A DNA stretch of 64,000 nucleotides from Pseudomonas oryzicola (GCF_014269185.2 NZ_JABWRZ020000001.1:3559001-3623000), one strand, 5' to 3'; shown: positions 19,701 through 28,528, counted from the first letter of the stretch. Numbers and translations: made by a program. Notes: generated by a model from the letters alone, not told the origin.

Positions 19701-21266
19701 TTGCCTTACTCGATACAAGGCACCGTTCAATCGCCACCAATGGCGCTCACCCTCGGCGAGCAAGCCGTTGTCGAGCGCCGTCAGCTGTTCGGGTGGCGTA
19801 GTGTCCTGGTAAGGCGCCAGCTCATTGCGCCACAGCCGTTGCCGACCATCTTCGGTGATGACCGGCTCCAGGGTTTCGACGAATGCGCTGCGGACCAGCT
19901 GGGCACCGACGACCACCGCACCGGTGGTTGCCACGCTGAAGGCCACCTGAAGCAGATGCGTCAAGGCTTCATGCTGATGACCCAACTGCCAGTCACGCAC
20001 GCCCTCGTAAGTCTCGGTCAACAGTTGCCTGGCCAGGTCCGTCAGCAGCAAAGCCCCGATGACCGGCACGAACAGGCCCGCCAGGTTGAGCAATACCAGG
20101 CCGGCACCCTGGAGCTCGTGCAGGCGCTGCTCCGAAGCTGCGGCATCGGCCTGAGCGGTGGGCACTGCAAGGAAACGTGCATCGGCCTTGATTCGCTGCA
20201 TATGCCAGGCGGCCGTCGACGCAAACCCGCCCCCCGCTTCCAGCACCCTGCAGGGCTCCAGATCAGGCTGTGCATCCCGCAAGCGGGTGGCCAGGGCCTG
20301 CTCAAAAGTGGCGCGATCAGCCAAGGCAATGCGCCGCACAAATGCCTGTCGGTAGTCCTGGTTGCCCATCGCCGTGGCCAGGACGCGGTTCGCCTCATCC
20401 CAGTTGGCGAATGCGCGCAGGGGTTGCGCCTGATCGTCAGGGCTGTACAGGATCACTCTTTCCAAGCGCCCAGGTACCCCGAAGGGAAACGTGGGTTGGT
20501 GGCGTGAGTGCTCGATCAATGCAACAGCCAGCGCGCCATCCACCCGACAGCCAAGCACTTGCAGCGCCCCGATCTCCAGTTGCAGCGGCCCCTTGATCAC
20601 GGCTGGTTCATCCTTGCATGCGATACGCAGCATCAGCAGGTCTTCCGCATCCAGCTGCTGCTTGATGGCTGCGATCTCGACCGCCACGGCCAGTTCCAGG
20701 CGCCGGTCGGTGGTCAGGGCCTTTGCAAAGTCAGGGGTCAATACCTGCGCCAGATGCCGTTGATAAGCGCTGCCGACATCCACTTCGCGGCACAGGCTGA
20801 CAATCCGCTCGATGTCCTCGCTAACCACCTGCTCGGCCTGACGGGCTGCCGAAAGGGTCAAGGCGGTGCCGAGGAAGAAGGACTCGTTGGCCTTGAAATT
20901 CTGCAACAGCTTTTGCAAGGCTGGCATGCGCACGAAGTACGGTTGGTAATCTGGGATCAACCCGGCCCTCAGATCAAGCCGTGCGCGTGTTTCGCGCCAC
21001 ACCAGGTTGTCCAGGTCTACCTGCAGTTGCAGCTGGCGGTCCTGGCGCAAGGCCCGCTCGAAGAGCTGCTTGGCAAACCGGTCCAGAGGCTGCAGGCGAT
21101 CGGCGAACCCTGCCATCTGCCGCTGGCTCGCGAGATAGGCGTTGAAACGTAGCTGCAGCCTGGCAAGCTGCTTTGGCTTGGCCGACTTCAGCCAGGCCGG
21201 CAAGCTTTGCGCGATGAAATCTTCGGCGGGGTGAAGCAACTTGGGATGCAAGGCAGGTTGGGACAT
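16758..21266 (-). CDS. Giant NEL-type (IpaH-like) LRR E3 ubiquitin ligase-like protein with intact CxD
   Basis: Encodes 1502 residues with the same layout as the downstream paralogue: dermonecrotic-toxin-like N-terminal region (LPAWLKSAKPKQLARL at about 24-39), hydrophobic segment at about 390-460 (NLAGLFVPVIGALLLTDLA), leucine-rich repeats at about 1040-1170 (LLCLDLSDNAL, LRSLDLSDNEL) and a C-terminal NEL-like domain. The sequence TTCVDSVSSLFSRLEV places a cysteine at 1296 and aspartate at 1298, matching the CxD catalytic motif of IpaH/SspH ligases. Such enzymes act inside eukaryotic host cells. Whether and how this one is exported is unknown, and no type III secretion genes are visible here. 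The 119-bp gap to the next gene on the same strand suggests co-expression. ATG at 21266. Confidence 0.85.
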   Translation of the reverse strand: MSQPALHPKLLHPAEDFIAQSLPAWLKSAKPKQLARLQLRFNAYLASQRQMAGFADRLQPLDRFAKQLFERALRQDRQLQLQVDLDNLVWRETRARLDLRAGLIPDYQPYFVRMPALQKLLQNFKANESFFLGTALTLSAARQAEQVVSEDIERIVSLCREVDVGSAYQRHLAQVLTPDFAKALTTDRRLELAVAVEIAAIKQQLDAEDLLMLRIACKDEPAVIKGPLQLEIGALQVLGCRVDGALAVALIEHSRHQPTFPFGVPGRLERVILYSPDDQAQPLRAFANWDEANRVLATAMGNQDYRQAFVRRIALADRATFEQALATRLRDAQPDLEPCRVLEAGGGFASTAAWHMQRIKADARFLAVPTAQADAAASEQRLHELQGAGLVLLNLAGLFVPVIGALLLTDLARQLLTETYEGVRDWQLGHQHEALTHLLQVAFSVATTGAVVVGAQLVRSAFVETLEPVITEDGRQRLWRNELAPYQDTTPPEQLTALDNGLLAEGERHWWRLNGALYRVRQTANGVWRLLHAEGDEAFGPVLERCSARGWRLAYERPLEWQGAALLLGRLWPAAAAMDAVRVEQVLKVADVDEAYLRGLLVERRGLPVQLRDTLQRFAVDARAQAFFSRLEAGETDTDTELWQWCIERLQLRGESVEEQALSIRDAAIELQEEILEHFSRLHLADDPLLGLIQRDFPTLPDAYALDVLEQATEAVRRRMQAESRLPLALAEQARVALQLARLTRMREALYLQGSYRPEVVALCFALLRRHGPGAARFNLLLRRDPYAGAAMERLFAETDLEQAVVLVRRKGQFQLYNGRGLPDEREVAAPQGLFEVLAACLPVEYRVRQGWEGADAPARIRKQVQAWLPGDRQALLRLLGWREARPMASPMQRLADGRMGYPLGGCQSCIGSPQRVVRQRVRALYPGIGDVGVERYVQSLVEMRGGLFENLLRVEQQYRRLDDSLLAWVGEAAGTASSARRRVADSLRRAWQMRSDRSAGAISNDAMLGLSIVAVPVGSLPVLPVGTDFSHVSELTLSALGLDAIPSGFLACFPHLLCLDLSDNALRALPEGLERLTALRQLLMPRNRIRISEPQANVLTGLTLLRSLDLSDNELGDIRLHFDQLPSLRILRLNRAQMTALPTGLEWCALLVFADLRNNQIAELPAALFRAPLQLRRAMHLEGNALPVQDLDRLYGTERLLTTPRPQRHGSAREEWLQTLDPAARQEQEGKWDALNAEPGSLAFFELLRQLTATAEFSKAPDELRFRVWAMLDAAHADTATRRALFDLAAEPTTCVDSVSSLFSRLEVRMHVEQATRGGDPISTRAARLQLAKRLFRVHWIEKIARREIDARYQDGRWGRGNHDEEEIEVNLAYLSGLAERLDLLGQPRHMQFRRLANVSQLQLEEACKEVLEVEAGEQRIVFISERDFWLPVLRAEHPDAFEDLETQFTLRLEALDEQRETLTSDEYWNMSNALRDEREHALARLAQRLTREAIMAPEAQ

Positions 21267-21345
21267 CGTCGATTTCCTGGTCCAGTGATCGACTTGTCAC
21301 GATGCTCGCCAGCAGCGGCGGCCGGCAGCGGGAAGGCGTGGTTCC

Positions 21346-22368
21346 CTAGCTGCCACTGCCACGCTTGAGGATCAGCGCCCGGTAATGCCCGGGGTTGCAG
21401 CCGAACCACTTGCGAAACGCCTTGTAGAACGAACTGCTGTCGGCAAAACCCAAGCGTTCGGCGATTGCACCCATGGCCGCGTCTTCCTGGCTCAGCCAGG
21501 CAATCGCCAGCTCACGTCGTACACTGTCCTTCAACCCTTGGTAGTTCTGCCCTTCTTCGGCCAGCCGTCGGCGCAGGGTAGAGGGCGACAGGCACAGCTG
21601 GCGCGCCAGGCTGTCGCCATCGGGCCACTGCCCCGGGTCCAGGCGCAGCAGGTCGGTGCGAATACGCCGCCCCAGGCTGGCCGGGTCACGATACTTGACC
21701 AGGATGTTGCCTGGTGCCTCGGCCAGAAAGCGCTGCAGTTCTTCTTCGCTGCGCCGCAGCGGCAGCTCGAGGCATTCGGCAGCGATGATCATGCGCGTAC
21801 GCGGGCGCTCGAACTGCAGGTTTTCCGAAAACATCACCCGGTAGTCATCACAGAAAGGCGGCTCGGCACAGCGCAGATCGATGGCCAGGATCGGGATACG
21901 CCGCCCGGCCAGCCAGCAGGTCACACCGTGCACGATCATCCAGAAGGTGAAATAGGTGAAAGCACGGCGCGGTGTGTCACGCGGTTCGTTGATGACGATT
22001 TCGGCCAGGCCCTGCTGGCGCACCAGGCTTGGCTGCAGGTCCTCAAGCATCAGTGACAGGAACGCCAGCGCAGTTTCCAGGCCGGCGCCCAGGGTCGGCT
22101 GGCCCATGCTGGCACGGCACATGAAGGCCAGGCTGCCGCTGCGCAGACCGCGCGGGTCCATGGCGAAGAACTCATCGTTGCAGCGCCGCGCCAGCAGTCG
22201 CCAGAGCCGGGCATAGGACTCGGCGCTGACTCGTGCCGCCGGCAGGTGCAGCTGTTCGACGGCGATACCCGCCCGCGCCAGCAAGCCGGTATCGGGCTCG
22301 CCAGCGGGACAAGTCTGCAACAGTGCCTCGCGCACCAGTTGCATGGAAATGGTGTCTTTTTCGCTCAT
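21346..22368 (-). CDS. AraC-family transcriptional regulator
   Basis: Encodes 340 residues. The N-terminal two thirds resemble the arabinose-binding-like domain of the OruR/ArgR-type AraC regulators (YARLWRLLARRCNDEFFAMD). The C-terminal double helix-turn-helix is clear (ARQLCLSPSTLRRRLAEEG, then IAERLGFADSSSFYKAFRKWFGCNPGHYR in two parts). The ATG at 22368 (MSEKDTIS) is preferred to an upstream in-frame start at 22398. It lies upstream of the NEL genes on the same strand, with 79 bp between, and next to the phn regulator. Its target cannot be told from sequence. Confidence 0.85.
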   Translation of the reverse strand: MSEKDTISMQLVREALLQTCPAGEPDTGLLARAGIAVEQLHLPAARVSAESYARLWRLLARRCNDEFFAMDPRGLRSGSLAFMCRASMGQPTLGAGLETALAFLSLMLEDLQPSLVRQQGLAEIVINEPRDTPRRAFTYFTFWMIVHGVTCWLAGRRIPILAIDLRCAEPPFCDDYRVMFSENLQFERPRTRMIIAAECLELPLRRSEEELQRFLAEAPGNILVKYRDPASLGRRIRTDLLRLDPGQWPDGDSLARQLCLSPSTLRRRLAEEGQNYQGLKDSVRRELAIAWLSQEDAAMGAIAERLGFADSSSFYKAFRKWFGCNPGHYRALILKRGSGS

Positions 22369-22425
22369 CGACAGTCCTGTCGGCTCAATGCCGGCCATCT
22401 TAGGCCGCCCCGTTGAAAACAGCCA

Positions 22426-23289
22426 TCACAGCCCCGTCGCCAGGCCGAGGAACGCCTGGATCAGGCGCAGCTCGCGGCGACGCTCCAGGCAGCCGATCAG
22501 GTGCTGGTTGACCAGGCCGTCACCGGCCAGCGGCCGTGCCACTACGCGTGGGTCATTGGCCACTTCGGTGGACGACACCACGCCAATGCCCAGCTCCGAG
22601 GCCACCGCTTCCGTCACCGCCTCGCGGCTATCCAGCTCCAGCAGCACCCGAGGTTGCACGGCAGCCTTGTTGCAGGCCTTGTCGAAGGTACGCCGGGTGG
22701 TGGAGCTGGGTTCGCGCAACACCATGATCTGCTGGTGCAATTCAGCCAGCGGCAAATCACCCTCGCTGTTGGCCCAGGCATGCCCCGCCGGCAGCAACGC
22801 GCACAAGCGCGACTCGCACAGGTTCTGCAAATGCAGGCCTTTGCGCGGTTCGATCTCGGTCAGCACGGCCACGTCGGCATGCTCGCTGAGCAATGCAGCC
22901 AAGGTTTCCTGGGCATTGCCCAAGCGCAGGTTGACGGTAATGCCCGGGTAGCGCTCGCGCAGCAGTGCCAGCATCGGCATGACCCGGTGCGGGCCATCGG
23001 CCGCTACCTCCAGGCGCCCGGTCAGCAATTGGCGGTTGGCCTCGAGCATGGCCTGCGCCTCTTCGGCCAGGCCGAACATGGCGCGGGTGATGGCCGCCAG
23101 GCGGGTGCCCTCTGCCGTCAACTCCACCCGCCGCGCGGTACGCCGCAGCAAGGTGATCTGGTAATGCTCCTCCAACGCCTTGACGTGCCCGGTCACTGCC
23201 GGTTGGCTGATGAACAGGCGTGCGGCGGCACGGGTGAAGCTGCCCTCACGGGCCACGGCATCGAAGGCACGCAACTGGAACAGGTTCAT
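22426..23289 (-). CDS. LysR-family regulator of the 2-aminoethylphosphonate genes
   Basis: Encodes 287 residues with a classical N-terminal winged HTH (MNLFQLRAFDAVAREGSFT, then RLFISQPAVTGHVKALEE) and a periplasmic-binding-like effector domain. It is transcribed divergently from phnW with 112 bp between the starts, the usual arrangement for a LysR regulator acting on its neighbour. I infer that it activates phnWX in response to 2-aminoethylphosphonate or an intermediate. Confidence 0.88.
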   Translation of the reverse strand: MNLFQLRAFDAVAREGSFTRAAARLFISQPAVTGHVKALEEHYQITLLRRTARRVELTAEGTRLAAITRAMFGLAEEAQAMLEANRQLLTGRLEVAADGPHRVMPMLALLRERYPGITVNLRLGNAQETLAALLSEHADVAVLTEIEPRKGLHLQNLCESRLCALLPAGHAWANSEGDLPLAELHQQIMVLREPSSTTRRTFDKACNKAAVQPRVLLELDSREAVTEAVASELGIGVVSSTEVANDPRVVARPLAGDGLVNQHLIGCLERRRELRLIQAFLGLATGL

Positions 23290-23401
23290 ATGTATCGGCC
23301 CGACTTATAGCTCGAATAACAACAAACAATTTGATTGATGACAACGCCAATTGCAACCTAGGCCCCGTAGTTTCAGCCCACCGCTTGTGAGGAATAACGG
23401 A

Positions 23402-24508
23402 ATGAGCAACGCCCCGATTCTGCTGACTCCCGGTCCCCTGACCACATCAATCCGCACCCGCCAAGCCATGCTGGTGGACTGGGGCTCCTGGGACCGCGAC
23501 TTCAACCAACTGACTGCCAGTGTCTGCGAGCAACTGCTGGCGATCATCGACGGCAGCGCCAGCCACCACTGCGTGCCCCTGCAAGGCAGCGGCACGTTCG
23601 CCGTGGAAGCGGCCATCGGCACCCTGGTGCCGCGGGAAGGCAAGGTCCTGGTGCTGATCAACGGCGCCTATGGCCAGCGCCTGGCAAAGATCTGCAAAGT
23701 GCTGGGCCGTACCTACAGCACCTTCGAGACGGCCGAAGACCAGCCGACCACCGCCGCCGACGTCGAGCGCCTGCTGGTCGCCGACCCGGCCATCAGCCAC
23801 GTCGCGCTGATCCACTGCGAAACCAGCACCGGTATCCTCAACCCGCTGCCCGAGATCGCCCAGGTGGTCAAAGGCCACGGCAAGCGTCTGATCATCGACG
23901 CCATGAGCTCGTTCGGCGCACTGCCCATCGATGCCCGCGAAATCCCCTTCGAGGCGCTGATCGCCGCCTCCGGCAAGTGCCTGGAAGGCGTACCCGGCAT
24001 GGGCTTCGTGTTTGCTGAAAAAGCCGCCCTGGCCGCCGCCGAGGGCAATGCCCACTCGCTGGCCATGGACCTGCACGACCAGCATGCCTACATGGCCAGG
24101 ACCGGCCAGTGGCGTTTCACCCCGCCAACCCATGTGGTGGCCGCGCTGCACGAAGCATTGCAGCAGTACAACGAGGAAGGTGGCCTGCCAGCCCGGCAGC
24201 GGCGCTACGCCGACAACTGCAAGACCCTGCTCGCCGGCATGGCCGCCCTCGGTCTGCGCAGCTTCCTGCCGGCCGAGATCCAGGCGCCGATCATCGTCAC
24301 CTTCCACGCGCCGAACGATACCCGCTATCGGTTCCAGGACTTCTACGAGCGGGTCAAGGCCAAGGGCTTCATCCTTTACCCGGGCAAGCTGACCCAGGTC
24401 GAAACCTTCCGCGTCGGCTGCATTGGCGTGGTCGGGGCAGACGGTATGCAAGCCGCCGTGAATGCCGTGGCCGAAGTGCTGCGGGAAATGGAAGTACTGC
24501 ACATCTGA
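23402..24508 (+). CDS. phnW: 2-aminoethylphosphonate:pyruvate aminotransferase
   Basis: Encodes 368 residues of the class V aminotransferase fold. PhnW transfers the amino group of 2-aminoethylphosphonate to pyruvate, giving phosphonoacetaldehyde and alanine. The N-terminal motif [11 protein letters not shown], the cofactor-binding [10 protein letters not shown] (about 164-173) and the PLP lysine K192 in [12 protein letters not shown] match the family. The ATG at 23402 follows GAGGAATAACGG. phnX starts 32 bp after its stop, giving the two-step degradation pathway in one operon. Confidence 0.95.
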   Translation: MSNAPILLTPGPLTTSIRTRQAMLVDWGSWDRDFNQLTASVCEQLLAIIDGSASHHCVPLQGSGTFAVEAAIGTLVPREGKVLVLINGAYGQRLAKICKVLGRTYSTFETAEDQPTTAADVERLLVADPAISHVALIHCETSTGILNPLPEIAQVVKGHGKRLIIDAMSSFGALPIDAREIPFEALIAASGKCLEGVPGMGFVFAEKAALAAAEGNAHSLAMDLHDQHAYMARTGQWRFTPPTHVVAALHEALQQYNEEGGLPARQRRYADNCKTLLAGMAALGLRSFLPAEIQAPIIVTFHAPNDTRYRFQDFYERVKAKGFILYPGKLTQVETFRVGCIGVVGADGMQAAVNAVAEVLREMEVLHI

Positions 24509-24540
24509 CCTTTGCCCAGCCAATTCAGGAATCAGCGCAC

Positions 24541-25368
24541 ATGAACTACAGCAACCCTACCCGGCTGCAGGCCGCCATTCTCGACTGGGCCGGTACCGTG
24601 GTCGATTTCGGCTCCTTCGCCCCGACCCAGATCTTTGTCGAAGCCTTCGCCGAATTCGATGTGCAGGTCTCCATCGAAGAAGCCCGCGGCCCCATGGGCA
24701 TGGGCAAGTGGGACCATATTCGCACCCTGTGCAATGTGCCGGAAATCGCCGAGCGCTACCGCCAGGTGTTCGGCCGTACCCCGACCGACGCTGATGTCAC
24801 CGCCATCTACAACCGCTTCATGCCGCTGCAGATCGAAAAGATCGCCGTGCACTCGGCGCTGATTCCCGGCGCCCTGGATACGCTCACCGGGCTGCGTCGG
24901 GACGGGCTGAAGATCGGCTCGTGCTCGGGCTACCCGAAAGTGGTGATGGACAAGGTGGTGGCGCTGGCGGCGCAGAACGGCTACGTGGCTGACCACGTGG
25001 TGGCCACCGACGAAACCCCGAACGGTCGCCCCTGGCCAGCCCAGGCCCTGGCCAACGTGATCGCGCTGGGCATCGACGATGTGGCGGCCTGCGTGAAGGT
25101 CGACGACACCGTGCCGGGTATTCTCGAGGGCCGCCGTGCCGGCATGTGGACCGTAGCCCTGGTGTGCTCGGGCAATGCCCTGGGGCTGACCTGGGAAGGC
25201 TACCGCGCGCTGAGCGCCGAGAAGCTGGAAAGCGAACGCCAGCGCATCCATGCATTGTTCGCCGGCTCCCGTCCGCATTACCTGATCGACACGATCAATG
25301 AACTGCCCGAGGTGATCGCCGATATCAACCGGCGCCTGGCCAAGGGCGAGATGCCGCAGGCATCCTGA
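24541..25368 (+). CDS. phnX: Phosphonoacetaldehyde hydrolase (phosphonatase)
   Basis: Encodes 275 residues of the HAD superfamily. PhnX splits the C-P bond of phosphonoacetaldehyde to acetaldehyde and phosphate. The nucleophile D15 is in [16 protein letters not shown], and the Schiff-base lysine typical of phosphonatases is K56 in GMGKWDHIR. The C-terminal acidic HAD motif VKVDDT is present. Together with phnW it allows 2-aminoethylphosphonate to serve as phosphorus, nitrogen and carbon source. Confidence 0.95.
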   Translation: MNYSNPTRLQAAILDWAGTVVDFGSFAPTQIFVEAFAEFDVQVSIEEARGPMGMGKWDHIRTLCNVPEIAERYRQVFGRTPTDADVTAIYNRFMPLQIEKIAVHSALIPGALDTLTGLRRDGLKIGSCSGYPKVVMDKVVALAAQNGYVADHVVATDETPNGRPWPAQALANVIALGIDDVAACVKVDDTVPGILEGRRAGMWTVALVCSGNALGLTWEGYRALSAEKLESERQRIHALFAGSRPHYLIDTINELPEVIADINRRLAKGEMPQAS

Positions 25369-25379
25369 ACCGCCCATCG

Positions 25380-25396
25380 GGGCCGCTCTGCGGCCC
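25380..25396. terminator. Bidirectional hairpin between convergent phnX and the AI-2E-type transporter gene
   Basis: A perfect 7-bp GC stem (GGGCCGC-TCT-GCGGCCC) fills most of the 34-bp gap between two convergent stop codons. It lacks a long T-run on either side. Confidence 0.6.
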
Positions 25397-25402
25397 ATAC
25401 CC

Positions 25403-26467
25403 TTACTCCGGCAACTGCACCTGCGGCTTGGTCGCGGCGAAGATCGCCCAACTCGACACGAACAATGCCGCGATCAACGGCCCGATGACGAAACCGTTGA
25501 GGCCGAACACGGCCAGCCCGCCCAAGGTCGACACCAGGATCAGGTAATCCGGCATGCGCGTATCCTTGCCCACCAGGATCGGCCGCAGCAGGTTGTCCAC
25601 CAGGCCGATCACCAGTATTCCGAAAGCGGTCAGGATCACCCCCGGCAGTATCGCCCCGGTCAGCAGGAAATACGCCGCCACCGGCGCCCACACAATGCCA
25701 GCGCCCACCGCTGGCAGCAGTGACAGAAACGCCATCAGCACCGCCCACACCAGCGCACTGGGAATATCCAGCACCCAGAAGATGAAGCCCCCCAGCGCCC
25801 CCTGGGTAATGGCCACCAGCACGTTGCCTTTCACCGTCGCCCGCACCACGCGGTTGAACTTCAACTGCAGGCGGCGTTTCTGCTGCTCGGGCAGCGGTAC
25901 CGCCAGCCGCACCCGGCGGGCGACCTCCGCGCCTTCGCGGAGGAAGAAGAACAACAGGTACATCATGACGCCGAAGCTGACCACGAATTCGAACGTGCCC
26001 TGGCCGAAACTGAACGCTCGGCTGGCCAGCACCTGGCTGCCCTGGGTCGCCCACTTGCTGATCTTGTCACGCAGCCCGTCCAGGTTGCCCATGCCCATGC
26101 TGTCCAGGCCGCGCTGGGCGAAGGTCGGGAGCATGTCCTTGCCGCGCTCGACATAGCCGGCGATGTCCAGTTGCCCGCTCTCGATGCGCTGGTAAAGCAG
26201 GGCCCCCTCCTGCACCAGCAGCGCACTGGTGATGATGACCGGCAACACCGCCACCAGCAGGCATACCAGCAAGGTGGTGGCTGCGGCCAGGTTGCGCCGG
26301 CGCCCGAAGCGGATCAGCAGGTGGCGCTGCAGCGGCGCGAACAGGATGCCGAGGATCACCGCCCAGAAAACCGCACCGTAGTAAGGCAGCAGAATCCAGA
26401 CGAAGGCGATGGTTACCAGCGCCAAAAGCACTGCCAGGGCCCGGTTCTGTAAAGCAGCTTCGTTCAT
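25403..26467 (-). CDS. AI-2E-family (YdiK-type) membrane transporter
   Basis: Encodes 354 residues with about eight hydrophobic segments. The N-terminal helices (ALAVLLALVTIAFVWILLPYY) and the conserved C-terminal part (FLSLLPAVGAGIVWAPVAAY, then GLVDNLLRPILVGKDTRMPD in the last third) are typical of the AI-2E/PerM family of inner-membrane permeases. Substrates of most members are unproven. The ATG at 26467 is the better start; an in-frame codon at 26482 has no ribosome site. It diverges from trhP, and an Anr box lies in the shared upstream region. Confidence 0.88.
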   Translation of the reverse strand: MNEAALQNRALAVLLALVTIAFVWILLPYYGAVFWAVILGILFAPLQRHLLIRFGRRRNLAAATTLLVCLLVAVLPVIITSALLVQEGALLYQRIESGQLDIAGYVERGKDMLPTFAQRGLDSMGMGNLDGLRDKISKWATQGSQVLASRAFSFGQGTFEFVVSFGVMMYLLFFFLREGAEVARRVRLAVPLPEQQKRRLQLKFNRVVRATVKGNVLVAITQGALGGFIFWVLDIPSALVWAVLMAFLSLLPAVGAGIVWAPVAAYFLLTGAILPGVILTAFGILVIGLVDNLLRPILVGKDTRMPDYLILVSTLGGLAVFGLNGFVIGPLIAALFVSSWAIFAATKPQVQLPE

Positions 26468-26532
26468 CGCATGTCCTCGCATGGCTTCTGGATATTAGTG
26501 CGTGCCGTCCGGGTAAAAGTGCCACGCTTTCC

Positions 26533-26546
26533 TTGATGCAGATCAA
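26533..26546. promoter_or_regulatory. Anr/FNR box (TTGAT-GCAG-ATCAA) upstream of trhP
   Basis: A perfect match to the Anr/FNR consensus TTGAT-N4-ATCAA. It lies 53 bp before the trhP ATG and 65 bp before the divergent transporter start. Confidence 0.75.
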
Positions 26547-26599
26547 TACACGGAATGTCCACCAGCCCTAGCATCCGCGCCTTTTGCCCCGGTGCGCAC

Positions 26600-27934
26600 A
26601 TGAACCCTATCGCCAAGCCCGAACTGCTGGCCCCCGCCGGCACCCTCAAGACCATGCGCTACGCCTTTGCCTATGGCGCCGACGCGGTCTACGCCGGCCA
26701 GCCGCGCTACAGCTTGCGGGTGCGCAACAACGAGTTCGACCATGCCAACCTGGCGCAGGGCATTCAGGAGGCGCATGCCCTGGGCAAGCGCTTCTACGTG
26801 GTGGTCAACATCGCCCCGCACAACGCCAAGCTGAAGACCTTTCTCAAGGACCTGGCGCCGGTGATCGAGATGGCGCCGGACGCGCTGATCATGTCCGACC
26901 CTGGCTTGATCATGCTGGTGCGCCAGCACTTCCCGCAGATGCCGGTGCACCTGTCGGTGCAGGCCAACACGGTCAACTGGGCCAGCGTGCAGTTCTGGCA
27001 GCAACTGGGCCTGAGCCGGGTGATCCTGTCGCGCGAGCTGTCGCTCGACGAAATCGAGGAAATCCGCCAGCAGGTGCCGAACATGGAGCTGGAGGTGTTC
27101 GTCCACGGAGCCCTGTGCATGGCCTATTCCGGCCGTTGCCTGCTGTCGGGCTACCTCAACAAGCGCGATGCCAACCAGGGCACCTGCACCAACGCCTGCC
27201 GCTGGAAGTACGACGCCACGCCCGCCACCGAGAATGCGACCGGCGACATCGTGCGCGAAGTGCAACCGACCCTGGGCCTGGGTGCACCGACCGAGCAGTT
27301 GTTCCTGCTCCAGGAGAGCAACCGCCCCGGCAGCGAAATGCCTGCATTCGAAGACGAACACGGCACCTACATCATGAACGCCAAGGACCTGCGGGCCATC
27401 CAGCATGTCGCCCGCCTGGCAGACATGGGTGTGCACTCGCTCAAGATCGAGGGTCGCACCAAGTCGCACTTCTACTGCGCGCGTGCCGTGCAGGCGTACC
27501 GCCAGGCCATCGACGACGCGGTGGCCGGGCGGCCATTCGACCGTGCGCTGATGGACAACCTCGAATCACTGGCACAACGCGGCTACACCGAGGGCTTCCT
27601 GCGCCGCCATGTGCACGACGAATACCAGAACTACCAACGCGGCAACTCGGTATCCGAGCGCCAGCAGTTCGTTGGCGAGCTGACCGGGACGCGTGTCGAT
27701 GGCCTGGCCGAAGTCCGGGTGAAAAACCGCTTCGCGGTGGGCGACCACCTGGAGCTGATGACGCCGCGCGGCAACTATCACTTCGACCTGCACCGCTTGT
27801 GCAACCGCCAGCAGCAGCCGATCGAGGTGGCACCAGGTGACGGCCATGTGGTGTATCTGCCGATTCCCGAGCAGGTGGCCCTCGACTACGCCCTGCTGAT
27901 GCGCGACCTCGGCAGTGACGAGGTGGCCAGCTGA
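26600..27934 (+). CDS. trhP: tRNA hydroxylation protein P (peptidase U32 family, YegQ)
   Basis: Encodes 444 residues that closely follow E. coli YegQ/TrhP through most of the length (ELLAPAGTLKTMRYAFAYGA, then YAGQPRYSLRVRNNEFDHAN). The U32 signature EVFVHGALCMAYSGRCLLSG and the cysteine cluster GTCTNACRW are present; the family binds an iron-sulfur cluster. TrhP acts in the prephenate-dependent, oxygen-independent route to 5-hydroxyuridine at tRNA position 34, while TrhO supplies an oxygen-dependent route. The ATG at 26600 is chosen by alignment to the family N-terminus; upstream in-frame starts would overlap the Anr box region. The Anr box fits induction at low oxygen. Confidence 0.93.
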   Translation: MNPIAKPELLAPAGTLKTMRYAFAYGADAVYAGQPRYSLRVRNNEFDHANLAQGIQEAHALGKRFYVVVNIAPHNAKLKTFLKDLAPVIEMAPDALIMSDPGLIMLVRQHFPQMPVHLSVQANTVNWASVQFWQQLGLSRVILSRELSLDEIEEIRQQVPNMELEVFVHGALCMAYSGRCLLSGYLNKRDANQGTCTNACRWKYDATPATENATGDIVREVQPTLGLGAPTEQLFLLQESNRPGSEMPAFEDEHGTYIMNAKDLRAIQHVARLADMGVHSLKIEGRTKSHFYCARAVQAYRQAIDDAVAGRPFDRALMDNLESLAQRGYTEGFLRRHVHDEYQNYQRGNSVSERQQFVGELTGTRVDGLAEVRVKNRFAVGDHLELMTPRGNYHFDLHRLCNRQQQPIEVAPGDGHVVYLPIPEQVALDYALLMRDLGSDEVAS

Positions 27935-28040
27935 CAATCCTGTAATGTGCGTCTCAGCTGCCTGACAGCTGCCAGGGGCGAACATCCTGCAAGCCGCTTA
28001 TACTTGGCGGCTGACCTACCGCCGGAAGGAGTGCTTCACC

Positions 28041-28469
28041 ATGCTGCGCAAACACCTGCTGACCCTGGGCCTGCTGGCCGTCACCGGCCTGGCCCAGGCC
28101 GCAGAGACCATCGACGTGTACCGCGATCCCAATTGCGGCTGTTGCAAAGCCTGGATCAGCCACCTGCGCGACAATGGTTTCACCGTCAACGACCACGTCG
28201 AGCCGAACATGAGCGCAGTCAAGCAACGCCTGGGGGTGGCGCCACGCCTGGCCTCCTGCCACACCGGGGTGATCGACGGCAAGTTCGTCGAAGGCCACGT
28301 GCCGGCCGAGCAGGTACGCCTGCTGGCCAAGCGCAACGACCTCAAGGGCCTGGCCGTGCCGGGCATGCCCATGGGCTCGCCGGGCATGGAAATGGGTGAC
28401 CACAAGGACGCCTACCAGGTCATCGGCGTGACCCAGGATGGCAAGGACACGGTGGTCGCCAACTACTGA
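28041..28469 (+). CDS. Secreted DUF411 metal-binding protein
   Basis: Encodes 142 residues with a clear Sec signal peptide (MLRKHLLTLGLLAVTGLAQA, cut likely after AQA at 20). The mature protein has the DUF411 core: YRDPNCGCCKAW with a Cys-Gly-Cys-Cys cluster, a later LASCHTG cysteine/histidine, VEGHVP and a methionine-rich MPMGSPGMEMG stretch. This pattern suggests periplasmic binding of copper or a related soft metal, although the family is poorly characterised. It has a strong GGAAGGAG ribosome site. No copper-resistance genes are adjacent. Confidence 0.85.
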   Translation: MLRKHLLTLGLLAVTGLAQAAETIDVYRDPNCGCCKAWISHLRDNGFTVNDHVEPNMSAVKQRLGVAPRLASCHTGVIDGKFVEGHVPAEQVRLLAKRNDLKGLAVPGMPMGSPGMEMGDHKDAYQVIGVTQDGKDTVVANY

Positions 28470-28528
28470 TGTCTCGCTGCCCGCATTGGCGGTAATGGAG
28501 TAGCTGAACAAGCAAGCCAGTTATTGGC

